This document shows, in pieces, positions 45,187 through 54,946 of a stretch of 64,000 nucleotides of DNA. The stretch is from contig NZ_JAAHGH010000007.1 in the NCBI RefSeq assembly GCF_010672525.1, positions 199,058 through 263,057 of the forward strand, given 5' to 3'. Source of the stretch: Okeania sp. SIO2B3 (GTDB lineage Bacteria > Cyanobacteriota > Cyanobacteriia > Cyanobacteriales > Microcoleaceae). The position numbers and the translations under genes are program-made. How positions within the stretch are numbered: position 1 is the stretch's first letter; every line of letters starts with the position of its first letter. The notes beneath the pieces are model-generated. The model was given only the letters and a program-made list of their open reading frames with translations, made no database searches and was not told where the DNA came from.

Positions 45187-45238
45187 TTGCAACATTTTAG
45201 ATGAAACAGTCCACTACGACTCAGATTAACTCATCATT

Positions 45239-47449
45239 TCAATTCAACAATTCGATCGCTCGTTCCTTCAACGCCTCAGCCGTGATACCATTAAAAGCCA
45301 TCACCTGACCAGCACTTGAAGCAGTCTCACCACGACGCCAAGCAAAGGTATCCCGCTTAACCTGACTCCGTAACATAATTGGTTCCAACATCAAACTTGC
45401 GCCACCAGTCACCCCGATCAACACATCACCACCGAATAACTTTTCAAAGCCAGCATCATCTAAAAATCCGCCATCAGCTTCAGAGCAAGTATCCCAACCT
45501 GTATCCTGGGGACGATACAAACGTCGGGGGTTAATTACAGAAACTATCCGCACGCCAACACCTTCAGCTTCCAGAGCAGCAGCAGCTTCAAATACTGGAA
45601 TTAATGGCATATCTCCCACCACTGCAAACACAACAGTTTTATCCCCGGCAACCTCAGACAAAACAACAGCACCATCCTGCAACCCTTGTCTTGTCTGCTC
45701 AAAAGTAGTCCGAATAGGTAACGGTGACTTACTCGCAGTAATAGTCACACCCTTATTCTTAGTAGTCAATGCCCAATCATAACAAACTTGAATACTATTA
45801 GCATCGGGTGGAAACAGTGCGAATACATTACCATTGCGCATCATTGCTGCAAAGTAAGCCTCAATTTCCGGACGTTGATGGGTCCAACCGTTGCGTCCCT
45901 GTTCCAATGCACCCGCAGTAAATAATGTAATTGTTGAAGGAGTGAGATGACGTAACTCTGCCATTGCTTGGGTAACAGTCTGCCAAATAGGTACACCGTT
46001 AATAGCAAAAGATTCATAAGAACACCAAACTGTACGCGCTCCCATTAAAGCTAGACCCGCAGCCATACCAGCACAAGCATCTTCGCTCAAAGGTTCATAA
46101 ACCTGACCTTTCGGACCTTGGAAATAAAGGTCGTCAGAGGTGGGGTGAATAATTTTCAACGCCTGGTTGACATTATTAATACCCGATGCAGCATTACCGT
46201 CAGCATTTGTGAGCAAGAAATTAGGGTCTTTTTGCCCGACGTGAGCTATTAATGCTCCCATTGCAGTTGTCGCAACTTTCTTTTCTCCACCAACTGGAAA
46301 TTCTTCCAAAGGCAGTGTTCCTAAATCTGATAGTGGGTATTCAAATTCAGTAACAACTGTTTTAGAAGCAGGACCCCCACCAGCACGTTCGCAATTTTTC
46401 CGGACTAATTCCCAACCTGCCACTGGTAAAGCACGTTCTTTGAGAGCGTCGATCATGTGGGGACTGTCGAGAGTATCTTTAGGATAGAGGTTATGAGATT
46501 TTGAACCTCTAGCATGAACCCCTGTACCCTTAAGTTGTTTGATAATAAAAATGGTGAGTGTGCCACCGAGAGCAGATTTTGCAGCTTTGTCAACATTTTC
46601 TAATACAGCTTTGGTAAACTCTAAGCGCTTTTCAAAAGAGAAAGCACTGCTATCTATATAATCACCTGCTTGGTTTTTGTCATCAAAGTCTTTGGCATCT
46701 ACCAGTATTACTTCTGCAAAACCGTTGCCTTTCCAATAGGCAATCATTTCTTCATTGGTTTTGGTAGATACCATGCTATGGTGTTCTTGACTGTAACCAT
46801 TCCACACTAATACTGGTAAAAAGTTGGTAACATCAGGATAAGCAGTATTAAAGTGTGCCATGGCGCTGACTGGGTATGGTTCGCCCATACCACCATCTCC
46901 CATGGTAAATGGAAATAGAGTGTCACGGTGTAATAATGCTGCTGCCATGGCGAAGTGTTGCCCTTGACCCAGTGGTCCGGCAGGGTTTAAAAGTCCTGGG
47001 ATGCAGCCAGATAAGTGTCCGAGAAGTCCGTGCATTTCCCGGAAGCGATCGCGCATTTGCTGTACTGTGGAAATTTCCATGTCTTCTAGGGAGCGGTCTA
47101 GAAATGCTGCGCTATAAAAACCGGGGGCATGGTGTCCGACTTCTGTCATAATATTTTTGTAGCCTAACATTACCAGTGCTGCATAAGCTTCAGCTTGACT
47201 AGCAAAACCACCAGGGTGTCCGGATGCTTTGCTGCCTGTGACTTGTAGCATGAGGTAACGGAGAGCATCAGCATAGAGGAGAGTTTGATATACGCCAGCA
47301 GGGTCGTTTGGTGAAGCGATCGCTTTACTTCCTTCTGCTATTGCTGGAGTATTACCGTGGGTCTCGAAATCAGGCCAAGCTTCTCCAAAGTATTGGATAC
47401 CTTCGCAAAAATCTGGAACTGTTGTTGGTTTTGGCGTTGTTGCAGTCAT
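45239..47449 (-). CDS. Transketolase-like thiamine-diphosphate enzyme
   Basis: The 736-residue product resembles transketolase/phosphoketolase-type ThDP enzymes. VTGSKASGHPGGFASQAEAY (about 70-89) resembles the transketolase substrate loop, and FTMGDGGMGEPYPVSAMAHFN (about 181-201) is the ThDP GDG motif. The C-terminal half carries the pyrimidine-domain region (DACAGMAAGLALMGARTVWCSYESFAI) and a TK-C-like end (VVGDMPLIPVFEAAAALEAEG). It is not the standard cyanobacterial TktA, whose motifs differ. The reaction is uncertain; it probably acts in pentose or pyruvate-type carbon metabolism. Confidence 0.7.
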   Translation of the reverse strand: MTATTPKPTTVPDFCEGIQYFGEAWPDFETHGNTPAIAEGSKAIASPNDPAGVYQTLLYADALRYLMLQVTGSKASGHPGGFASQAEAYAALVMLGYKNIMTEVGHHAPGFYSAAFLDRSLEDMEISTVQQMRDRFREMHGLLGHLSGCIPGLLNPAGPLGQGQHFAMAAALLHRDTLFPFTMGDGGMGEPYPVSAMAHFNTAYPDVTNFLPVLVWNGYSQEHHSMVSTKTNEEMIAYWKGNGFAEVILVDAKDFDDKNQAGDYIDSSAFSFEKRLEFTKAVLENVDKAAKSALGGTLTIFIIKQLKGTGVHARGSKSHNLYPKDTLDSPHMIDALKERALPVAGWELVRKNCERAGGGPASKTVVTEFEYPLSDLGTLPLEEFPVGGEKKVATTAMGALIAHVGQKDPNFLLTNADGNAASGINNVNQALKIIHPTSDDLYFQGPKGQVYEPLSEDACAGMAAGLALMGARTVWCSYESFAINGVPIWQTVTQAMAELRHLTPSTITLFTAGALEQGRNGWTHQRPEIEAYFAAMMRNGNVFALFPPDANSIQVCYDWALTTKNKGVTITASKSPLPIRTTFEQTRQGLQDGAVVLSEVAGDKTVVFAVVGDMPLIPVFEAAAALEAEGVGVRIVSVINPRRLYRPQDTGWDTCSEADGGFLDDAGFEKLFGGDVLIGVTGGASLMLEPIMLRSQVKRDTFAWRRGETASSAGQVMAFNGITAEALKERAIELLN

Positions 47450-47639
47450 AGAAATTTATCTGTATTTTTATCTCTTTAATTTTCAGTTAACAATAATTTA
47501 ACATCTACGGGGATCGATGTTAATTTCTTTTACTTTGCATAGTAATAAGCTCTAGCAATGTTTATTAAGTTATATCTAAATTGAAAAAAACTTAACAGTT
47601 CAAGTCATTAGAAAATCAAAAAGATAACTAGATAAGAAT

Positions 47640-47897
47640 ATGACTCCGACACAACTACCAATGCCAAAAGCTTATACTCTGATTCAACACCTCCAAGTGG
47701 GTGGCTTAGTTATTGACATTTTTGTATAAATGTGGTAAGACTCTGATGCAGAAGGGAAAATTGCCGATCAATTCAAACCCCAAGCAATTTTAAGCATTTT
47801 AATCAGCTCCCAGAGAATTTCATCTTTTGAAATTCAAAACAATCAAAATTATCCCGAAAATATCCAACACCAGGATATTACTCGAGATATTCCATAG
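47640..47897 (+). pseudogene. Unidentified frame with two internal stops
   Basis: MTPTQLPMPKAYTLIQHLQV begins an 86-codon stretch that stays in one frame (DSDAEGKIADQFKPQAILSI, then a TAG at 47895) except for TAA stops at codons 30 and 33. No family is recognised. Confidence 0.35.
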
Positions 47898-47914
47898 AAA
47901 TTAAGGTAAATTGT

Positions 47915-48025
47915 TATAGCAGTAGAAGCAAAGGCTAGGACAGATCAAAAGCTTAAAACTCAGACAACGTAATACTTTTTCTTATTCCTTCTTCCTTCTT
48001 CCTTCTTCCTTCTTCCTTCTGCTAT
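47915..48025. repeat. TATAGCAG...CTGCTAT element, copy 2
   Basis: TATAGCAGTAGAAGCAAAGG through the TTCCTTC run ending in CTGCTATC has the same interior motifs (TTAAAACTCAGACAA) as copies 1 and 3. Confidence 0.6.
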
Positions 48026-48030
48026 CTAAA

Positions 48031-48522
48031 TTAACGATAATTTGTAAATTGTAATGGCACAGGTAAATCTTCTTCTTTTAACCTTTGCATTACTGCTTGT
48101 AAATCATCTTTAGACTTAGCAGAAATTCTGACAGAATCACCCTGAATAGATGCTTGTACTTTCTTAAATTCATCTTTAATCAACTTAGTTATTTTTTTAG
48201 AAATTTCTTGAGTAAGACCTTTTTGCAATTTAACTTCTTGCCTAACTCTACCGCCACTAGCAGATTCTACCTTACCAAAATCAAATATCTTTAACGATAA
48301 ATTACGTTTTGCTGCTTTAGTTTGTAAAACAGTATGAACTGCATCTAAAGCAAATTGACTACTGGTATTAATAGTAATTGTATCTTCTGCCAATTCTAAT
48401 GTCGTATTAGAATCCTTCAAATCATAACGAGCTTTTATTTCTCGCTCTGCTTGGTCTATAGAATTAACTAATTCTTGTCTATCAAAATCGCTGACTATAT
48501 CAAAAGATGATGTAGATGCCAT
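48031..48522 (-). CDS. YajQ family protein
   Basis: The 163-residue product starts [29 protein letters not shown], the YajQ signature, and ends [23 protein letters not shown]. YajQ-type proteins form two ferredoxin-like repeats; some bind cyclic di-GMP and act with transcription factors, and others bind nucleotides or RNA. The cyanobacterial role is unknown. The gene ends right next to a TATAGCAG element. Confidence 0.93.
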   Translation of the reverse strand: MASTSSFDIVSDFDRQELVNSIDQAEREIKARYDLKDSNTTLELAEDTITINTSSQFALDAVHTVLQTKAAKRNLSLKIFDFGKVESASGGRVRQEVKLQKGLTQEISKKITKLIKDEFKKVQASIQGDSVRISAKSKDDLQAVMQRLKEEDLPVPLQFTNYR

Positions 48523-48866
48523 AATTATTCAATATAATATATTACTTTTGTTTAACTTTAACTATGAAAAATTTAACTACATTAATATAGCAGTGGCAGA
48601 AAAGGTTAGGACAGTTAAAAAGTTTAAAACTCAGACAAATTAATACTTTTCCTTCTTTCTTCTTCCTTGTTCCTTTTGCTATACCATGAATTAATTTGAG
48701 ATTTTTGATTGAAAAAAAACTCTTTATATCGTTTATATTTCAGGTCTTGGTATTAGAAATTTTTTTCCTAATACCAACAACAAATAGTATTACATTTCAA
48801 TTTTAATTGAGAAACAGAGAAGATCCTACATTAAGCCAGAATCATAGAGTGAACTACCCCAACTTG
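48523..48866. other. Short region between yajQ and the TnpB element
   Basis: It contains a TATAGCAG element (48586-48683) and, at 48849, the right end of the TnpB element with its hairpin. Confidence 0.55.
48586..48683. repeat. TATAGCAG...TGCTATA element, copy 3
   Basis: TATAGCAGTGGCAGAAAAGG through TTTTGCTATA bounds the same interior motifs (AAAACTCAGACAAATTAATA) as copies 1 and 2. Confidence 0.6.
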
Positions 48867-49000
48867 CTATGCTGAAGTTGGGGCTTCTGAACTCACAGGG
48901 GAATGCCTCAAGACTGACTTATGCCCACCTTTTGGTCTTACTTCCCCTCCTTCAGCAGCAGTCCTGGTTCCCAAGACCGATAATTGTCTGATGCCTTCTG
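48849..49000 (-). ncRNA. Putative TnpB omega RNA (reRNA) region
   Basis: In this family the guide RNA spans the tnpB 3' end and the element's right end. The terminal hairpin and TAGTTCAC are in place, and the predicted guide would be read from 48848 down to about 48829. This is an inference from the family; the RNA limits are not visible. Confidence 0.4.
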
Positions 49001-50075
49001 TTCTTATGTTCTTACTGGCATTTTCATCCCTATCGTGATGTGTGCCACAACTAGGACAAGTCCATTCTCTCACATCTAATGGCATTTCTGACATTTGGTA
49101 AAGACAATTACAGCAAGTTTTAGAACTAGGAAACCATCTGTCAATTTCTATTAACAAACCTCCTTTTTGTTGTAGTTTATAGTCAAGGAAATTGACAAAT
49201 ATTCCCCATCCCACATCAGATATTGCTTTAGCTAGCTTATGATTACAAACCATACCCTTGATATTCAAATTCTCAACGACCACTACCTGATTATCATTGA
49301 CGATTTTTCTGGATAATTTATGTAGAAAGTCTTGACGGGCATTGCTAATACGTTCGTGAATTCTAGCCACTAGCTGACGAGCTTTTTGTCTTGAAATACT
49401 TCCTTTTTTCTTACGAGCTAATTTAGCTTGTTTTCTAGCTAAGTTTTTCTGATGTTTTTGATGGTATTTCGGGTTAGCATATTTTGCAGTTTTACTACCA
49501 TCATGGGTGATACAAAAATCTTTTAATCCCAGATCGATACCAACAACCTTACCTGTTAACACCACTTCCGGAGTTTGTTGTTCAGTGTCGAACAATAATG
49601 AGGCATAATACTTTCGGGTAGGTGTTTTAGTTATAGTTACAGTTTTTAATTGACCGTCAAATAATCTATGAATTGAGGCTTTAATTACTCCTACTTGAGG
49701 GATTTTTACTCCATTGTCAACTACAGATGTGTTTTGGGGATATTGTGCTGATTGTCTACCGTGATAGGACTTGAATCTAGGATACTTAGCCCTTTTTTCA
49801 AAAAAGTTCTTAAATGCCTTGGTTAGATTCAGGGTTGTTGACTGCAAAACTTGAGAATAACATTCTTTCAACCATGCAGTTTCTTGTGACTTTTTTAGTT
49901 TGGGCAAAACTTGATTTAGAGCAACTTGGCTTAATCCTTTGCCTGTTTGTTGATAAGTTTCATTGCACAGGTTTAAGGCATAATTCCACCACCATCTAGT
50001 ACACCCCATGACTTGAGTTAGTTTTTGGGATTGTTCTAATGATGGGTATATTCTGACTTTGATGGCTCTGTACAA
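48867..50075 (-). CDS. tnpB: RNA-guided endonuclease TnpB
   Basis: The 402-residue protein appears intact. Split RuvC residues are present: Asp in VVGIDLG (181), Glu in VVVENLNIKGM (268) and Asp in HHDRDENAS (347-354). The zinc finger has CCNC (321-324) and CPSC (340-343). The N-terminus MYRAIKVRIYPSLEQSQKL and TRWWWNYALNLC is typical. TnpB cuts DNA at sites matching its omega RNA guide. The start is TTG at 50075. No TnpA transposase is present, so it needs one in trans to move. Confidence 0.93.
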   Translation of the reverse strand: MYRAIKVRIYPSLEQSQKLTQVMGCTRWWWNYALNLCNETYQQTGKGLSQVALNQVLPKLKKSQETAWLKECYSQVLQSTTLNLTKAFKNFFEKRAKYPRFKSYHGRQSAQYPQNTSVVDNGVKIPQVGVIKASIHRLFDGQLKTVTITKTPTRKYYASLLFDTEQQTPEVVLTGKVVGIDLGLKDFCITHDGSKTAKYANPKYHQKHQKNLARKQAKLARKKKGSISRQKARQLVARIHERISNARQDFLHKLSRKIVNDNQVVVVENLNIKGMVCNHKLAKAISDVGWGIFVNFLDYKLQQKGGLLIEIDRWFPSSKTCCNCLYQMSEMPLDVREWTCPSCGTHHDRDENASKNIRTEGIRQLSVLGTRTAAEGGEVRPKGGHKSVLRHSPVSSEAPTSA

Positions 50076-50213
50076 AATAGGGCAGAAAAACTCAGGTTGA
50101 CAATAAATTATTATGGCACAAGAAAAGCTGAAAGTGTTGGCTCCTACAGATTATCCACTGGTCGCAATTCATCCCCACCCTATAGAGGGATGGGGAATTA
50201 TTGGGACATGGGA

Positions 50214-50636
50214 TTAAAAATTATTAATACTAATCAAACTGAGAATAAATAAAATAGCACTACCAGAAGAGCTAACAACAAACATTAGCGATCGCCCAAT
50301 AGGCACATTCAAAATATAAAATATCGAATAAAAAAATCGCCCAACGACAAAAGCAACTGCTGCTCCTATTGCCCAAATAGAATCTTGTTGTGTTAAATAT
50401 GCCATCAAAGAAGCTGCTGTAAACACAATAAAAGTCTCAAAAGAATTTTGATGTGCCCAAGTTGCCCTCTTAGCATAATCAGGCAATTTTTCAAACATAG
50501 CTCTGGGCGCACCTAGGTCATAGCCTACTTTAACACGACCGTAGGCCACTACTAAAAAAGGTGCGTAGACTAGCACTACTCCTATTACTATGCAATCTAG
50601 TAATATCGATGATGCTGGTAACTCCAACAAACTCAT
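50214..50636 (-). CDS. MAPEG family membrane protein
   Basis: The 140-residue product has four predicted helices and the MAPEG motif RATWAHQNSFETFIVF (about 55-70), the glutathione-binding region of this family of membrane-associated eicosanoid/glutathione enzymes. FYSIFYILNVPIGRSLMF (about 105-122) fits the last part of the fold. Bacterial members may act as glutathione S-transferases or peroxidases. It follows the SLOG-type gene by 13 bp and is probably in one operon. Confidence 0.88.
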   Translation of the reverse strand: MSLLELPASSILLDCIVIGVVLVYAPFLVVAYGRVKVGYDLGAPRAMFEKLPDYAKRATWAHQNSFETFIVFTAASLMAYLTQQDSIWAIGAAVAFVVGRFFYSIFYILNVPIGRSLMFVVSSSGSAILFILSLISINNF

Positions 50637-50649
50637 TTTTTTTGTTATA

Positions 50650-51153
50650 TTAATCTAGATAGAACAGAGTTACTACTTTACGTTGTTCTTCTGCATCTTG
50701 ACAAGTCTTCAAAAGAGTATTACTTTCGTGAAAAGCAAAGCAAATAAGCTGTTGGCATCGAGAAATAATTTCCTGATTACATATAGAGCTTGCTTCAGCT
50801 AAAGATAATTGATCGTTTTTAGGATTTTCCACTAAATGAATAACCTTATCCAATTCTTGGCGAGATTCTCTTGGCTGCCGTTTCATACTTTGAGGTAAAA
50901 TAACAGTAACTAAGTTAGGATCGGCTCTCATTGCCCCCCGAACTACTGCTAAATTAGTACCTGTTGCCCCTGATGTAATAACATGATTAGATCCTAAAAC
51001 CAAGGCATAACTTAACAACTCAATTAATTGTTGATGAGTAATAGGAACATGACGAGAACCCAAAATAGCAATTCGTTTAGAACCTGTTTGTTGGATTGCT
51101 AAAAGTTCCTCTAAAAAATCATCTACCTTGGGAATATCAATTGATTGACTCAA
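50650..51153 (-). CDS. SLOG/DprA-like Rossmann-fold protein
   Basis: The 167-residue product has KRIAILGSRHVPITHQQL (about 26-43) and HVITSGATGTNLAVVRGAMRADP (about 57-79), the nucleotide-binding Gly-rich pattern of the SLOG superfamily (DprA, LOG, TIR-associated SLOG). It may be a DprA-type DNA protein or a nucleotide-binding enzyme; its small size and missing DprA C-terminus argue for a free-standing SLOG domain. The start is TTG at 51153. Confidence 0.6.
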   Translation of the reverse strand: MSQSIDIPKVDDFLEELLAIQQTGSKRIAILGSRHVPITHQQLIELLSYALVLGSNHVITSGATGTNLAVVRGAMRADPNLVTVILPQSMKRQPRESRQELDKVIHLVENPKNDQLSLAEASSICNQEIISRCQQLICFAFHESNTLLKTCQDAEEQRKVVTLFYLD

Positions 51154-51239
51154 AGATTTTATCTACTGTAATAAAATTGCCTAGAGGATTATAACAATTA
51201 AATATATTTTTGTACATCAATCTGTAGGAAAAATAACAA

Positions 51240-52694
51240 TTGATCGTTAAAAATAGATCGTTCAAAACTCCAGCATGGGCAAAGGCTTTTACTCAACCAG
51301 CTCAAGAATTCCCACCTACTACCCTACCAATTATTTCTGGTGTTGTCCCCTCTGGACTGAGAGGTTGTTTATATAGAAATGGTCCTGCTAGACTATCACG
51401 GAATCAACAGCAAGTAGGACATTGGTTTGATGGAGATGGTGCAATTCTAGCAGTGCATTTTAATTCTTCTTTTCTAGAAAATCAAGAACCTTGGGCTACT
51501 TATCGTTATGTGCAAACAGCAGGGTATCAGCTTGAGACAGAAAAAGAAAAATTTATTTTTGGTGGCTATGGAATGAACCCTCCAGGAAATCTGTGGGATA
51601 AGCTCACTCAACCAATAAAAAATGCTGCTAATACCTCAGTTTTGGCTTTGCCAGACCGTCTTTTAGCCCTATGGGAAGGTGGACATCCCCACACTCTCAA
51701 TTTGGAAACTTTGGCAACTTTGGGACTAGAAGATTTAGGAGGCTTAGAAAATCATCAAAGCTATTCAGCTCATCCTAAAATAGATAGTGCCACAGGTGAC
51801 ATCTATAACTTTGGAGTAACTCCTGGACTAAATAGCTCGCTCAATATCTATCGCAGTGATAGTACTGGAAAAATTCAGCAAAAAGGTCTGATTCCTATAT
51901 CTGGCGTCCCTCTAATTCACGATTTTGTTTTAGCAGGTCCATATCTAATATTTTTTATTTCACCAGTACGTTTAAAACTACTGCCAGCTTTTACAAAGAT
52001 AAAAAGCTTTAGTGATGCTTTAACCTGGCAACCAGAGCTAGGAACACAGATTTTACTGGTCGATCGCTCATCTCTACAACTTATTAGTCGTCAAGAAACA
52101 GAACCCTGGTTCCAGTGGCACTTTGGCAATAGTTATGTAGACTCAGATGGCACAATATTAGTTTACTTAATTCGCTATGCAGATTTTAACCAAACAAATA
52201 AGTACCTTCAAGAAGTACCTACTGGCCAAACCCATACTCCTGCTCATGGGATATTCTGGCAGATACGTCTAGACCCTAAATCTGGTAGTATCATTGAAAG
52301 TGATAAATTATTAGATATTCCCTGTGAGTTTCCTACTGTTGCTCCTGCTGAAGTTGGAAAACCATCTCGCTTTAGTTATTTGGCAGTACATAAACCAGGA
52401 ATAGATATTAGTCAAGAAATGTTTGGGGCGATCGCCTGTTTCGACCATCACAAAAATACCCTTACTACCACCAATTTAAGGCCCAATTGCTATCCTATGG
52501 AACCTATCTATGCTCCTGATGCTGAAGATGATCAGAAAGGATGGGTATTAACTGTTATTTTTGACGGTGAGCACAACTGTAGTGAGGTCTGGATATTTGA
52601 TAGTTCCAAATTAGATGCCGAACCTGTTTGTCGGTTAGCCTTACCAGAAGTTATACCAATGGGTTTCCACGGTACCTGGAGTCATTTCAGTTAA
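51240..52694 (+). CDS. Carotenoid oxygenase family protein (apocarotenoid-type)
   Basis: The 484-residue product has no signal peptide and is thus predicted cytoplasmic. The four iron-binding His regions are YSAHPKIDSATGD (about 178-190), PLIHDFVLAGPYL (about 220-232), WQWHFGNSYVD (about 290-305) and the C-terminal MGFHGTW. The family includes apocarotenoid-15,15'-oxygenase, and the overall length fits. The start is TTG at 51240 with AGGAA about 10 bases upstream. It is distinct from the Tat-targeted family member at 35746. Confidence 0.85.
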   Translation: MIVKNRSFKTPAWAKAFTQPAQEFPPTTLPIISGVVPSGLRGCLYRNGPARLSRNQQQVGHWFDGDGAILAVHFNSSFLENQEPWATYRYVQTAGYQLETEKEKFIFGGYGMNPPGNLWDKLTQPIKNAANTSVLALPDRLLALWEGGHPHTLNLETLATLGLEDLGGLENHQSYSAHPKIDSATGDIYNFGVTPGLNSSLNIYRSDSTGKIQQKGLIPISGVPLIHDFVLAGPYLIFFISPVRLKLLPAFTKIKSFSDALTWQPELGTQILLVDRSSLQLISRQETEPWFQWHFGNSYVDSDGTILVYLIRYADFNQTNKYLQEVPTGQTHTPAHGIFWQIRLDPKSGSIIESDKLLDIPCEFPTVAPAEVGKPSRFSYLAVHKPGIDISQEMFGAIACFDHHKNTLTTTNLRPNCYPMEPIYAPDAEDDQKGWVLTVIFDGEHNCSEVWIFDSSKLDAEPVCRLALPEVIPMGFHGTWSHFS

Positions 52695-53114
<420 letters not shown>

Positions 53115-54191
53115 TTAATCTACTCCTAGCTGAAAATGATTGAGCAAATACTCAAAGTCGAACTCTTGGGCCATTAACCTATTGACACATTCTACTTTCA
53201 CAGGTTCGTGTAGACGGACACTACCAAAAGTTCTATCTATAATTTCCACAGTAGATAAAGTATCATAGTCCACTGACAAAACAGGCACTTCCACATACTC
53301 AGCACGACGTAACACTAACTCATCCGGAGGCAGTTGCCCAGTTAAAATGAGACAATGGGTAGAAGTCTCTAAAGCTGCTAGTTGAATATCTGTGCGATCG
53401 CCTCCGGTAACTACTGCCATATTTGTAGCTTTCCGGAAATATTTAATCGCTGCACTAACACTCATTGCGCCAATTGTCAAGCTTTCTACCATTAAATCCA
53501 GGCGGTCAGGGCGACAAAGTACCTGGGCGTTTAATTGCTTAACTAATTCTGCCACTGTGACACTGCGTAAGAGACTGCTTCTGGGCAATACTCCTAATAC
53601 AGGAATGTTTCTAGATTCTAGAAAAGGTTTAACTAAAGTAGTTACTGTTTCTTGTGCTGCTAGTGGTACATCATTAATAACCACACCCAACAGAGAACTA
53701 CCCAAACGTTGTTTAGCTGAAAGTAAAGAGTCTATATAGGAACCTGAATTTGGACGAGCCACCAAAATTACGGCAGCATTAAGAATTTCCGCAACTTGTA
53801 CTAAGGATAATTCAAATAGATTACCCTCATCTAAATTACTTGGTCCTTCTAATAAAACTAAATTTTCTCCTTCTACCTGTAGATATTGGGCTAGAGATTT
53901 TTGATAATCAGTGTTGTCCTCTCCAAGCAAACGCTTTGTGATAGTACTTTCATCCAGCATGAACAGAGTTGGCCGAATACTATTTTCTGAAAGCTTGAGA
54001 GTTTCAGTAATGAACTGTACATCAGCATCAATTTCTACAGATGCTGAATTTAAAGAGTTTCCCAAGGGTTTTCCATAAGCAATACTTATCCCTTGCTGTT
54101 GCAGCTTATGGGCTACTCCTAAAGTAATTGTAGATTTGCCACTGTAAGCTTCGGTCGATCCAATTAGCAAATAATTGCCAGATTTTGCCAC
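53115..54191 (-). CDS. BioD-like plus DRTGG domain protein (phosphotransacetylase-family N-terminus)
   Basis: The 358-residue product has a P-loop domain with GSTEAYSGKSTITLGVAHKLQQQG (about 8-31), the ATPase of the BioD/MinD superfamily, and a C-terminal DRTGG-like domain (about 215-330, VVTGGDRTDIQLAALETSTH). This architecture equals the N-terminal half of large bacterial phosphate acetyltransferases without the catalytic half, and is common in cyanobacteria with no proven role. It may sense nucleotides. The start is GTG at 54191. Confidence 0.8.
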   Translation of the reverse strand: MAKSGNYLLIGSTEAYSGKSTITLGVAHKLQQQGISIAYGKPLGNSLNSASVEIDADVQFITETLKLSENSIRPTLFMLDESTITKRLLGEDNTDYQKSLAQYLQVEGENLVLLEGPSNLDEGNLFELSLVQVAEILNAAVILVARPNSGSYIDSLLSAKQRLGSSLLGVVINDVPLAAQETVTTLVKPFLESRNIPVLGVLPRSSLLRSVTVAELVKQLNAQVLCRPDRLDLMVESLTIGAMSVSAAIKYFRKATNMAVVTGGDRTDIQLAALETSTHCLILTGQLPPDELVLRRAEYVEVPVLSVDYDTLSTVEIIDRTFGSVRLHEPVKVECVNRLMAQEFDFEYLLNHFQLGVD

Positions 54192-54574
54192 ACCCTCACT
54201 CCCGCAATCAATAAACTTTTGATATCCTCACCACGCCACCTTTACGAAGGATGGACGCTGAACTTGCTTGACAGCATACCGAGAGCGACATTTAGTTGGA
54301 TTTTACCATAACCCTTCAGTTGCTGGCTCATTCCCTATTTTAACTTATAATGAGTGTATATTGCTGCCAGCTTAGGTGAGTATTTATACTTATTTTATCA
54401 CAATATAAAAATGCTGTCCCTAGAAAGGGGGTGGCTTCTGACCCAAAAAGTTTGGTCAATATTATTTGGATTTTATCTTCAAATTCTCTGGATGAAAAAT
54501 ATTAATTTTTTTTGGCAATCAAAAATATTATTTTTAGAGTAAGCTTTCAATCAGGAATTAAATTTTAAGATTAG
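54192..54574. other. Intergenic region
   Basis: No supportable gene. A 62-codon frame (54354-54542) reads LERGWLLTQKVWSILFGF but has no family match or good start and is not called. Confidence 0.4.
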
Positions 54575-54946
54575 TTACTCATAGCGAAGCAGTTTTCCAT
54601 AGAAATTCTTAGAAAAATCTACATTACGAGTACGATGATAAATGAGCAATACATCGATTAAAGAATCAACAAATTCATAAGTGGCCATTGTTGTATCATA
54701 ACTAAGTTCTTGATTACCATCAAACTGCATTCTGCAACGAGTTATGTCTGCTGGTAATATAGAGACATTCCAGGTGACAACAAAAGGTATATTCTCTCCT
54801 CCTTCAATATATCTAGCTCCTTCAATACTTTTTTGCTTGTAAAGACTAATAGCATGAGCTAGGTATTTACGTCTGTTATCTGGGTAATAGGGAGTGTAAA
54901 CTGCTACTTCCCCTTTTTCGGCTGGCTTTAATTGATTAATTGACAT
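54575..54946 (-). CDS. ebsA: EbsA family protein (type IV pilus / biofilm self-suppression)
   Basis: The 123-residue product has NQLKPAEKGEVAVYTPYYPD (about 4-23), EGGENIPFVVTWNVSILPAD (about 48-67) and TRCRMQFDGNQELSYDTTM (about 69-87), closely matching cyanobacterial EbsA as recalled. In Synechococcus elongatus EbsA interacts with type IV pilus components and is needed for pilus assembly and biofilm self-suppression. The identification is by recalled family similarity, so moderate. Confidence 0.7.
   Translation of the reverse strand: MSINQLKPAEKGEVAVYTPYYPDNRRKYLAHAISLYKQKSIEGARYIEGGENIPFVVTWNVSILPADITRCRMQFDGNQELSYDTTMATYEFVDSLIDVLLIYHRTRNVDFSKNFYGKLLRYE

Larger units (their letters stand above)
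47450..48030. other. Intergenic region with pseudogene and element
   Basis: It contains a decayed frame (47640-47897) and a TATAGCAG element (47915-48025). The ~190 bases before the frame, upstream of the transketolase-like gene, are AT-rich with no clear motif. Confidence 0.5.
48849..50202 (-). mobile_element. IS200/IS605-type TnpB-only element
   Basis: Read on the minus strand, the left end carries the hairpin CCCCATCCCT-CTAT-AGGGTGGGG (50170-50195). The right end carries GCCCCAACTT...AAGTTGGGG followed by TAGTTCAC (to 48849). No tnpA is present. The left boundary is approximate. Confidence 0.7.

Noticed and set aside
54354..54542. 62-codon frame upstream of ebsA
   Set aside because: It has no good start or family and is biased to AT-rich codons.
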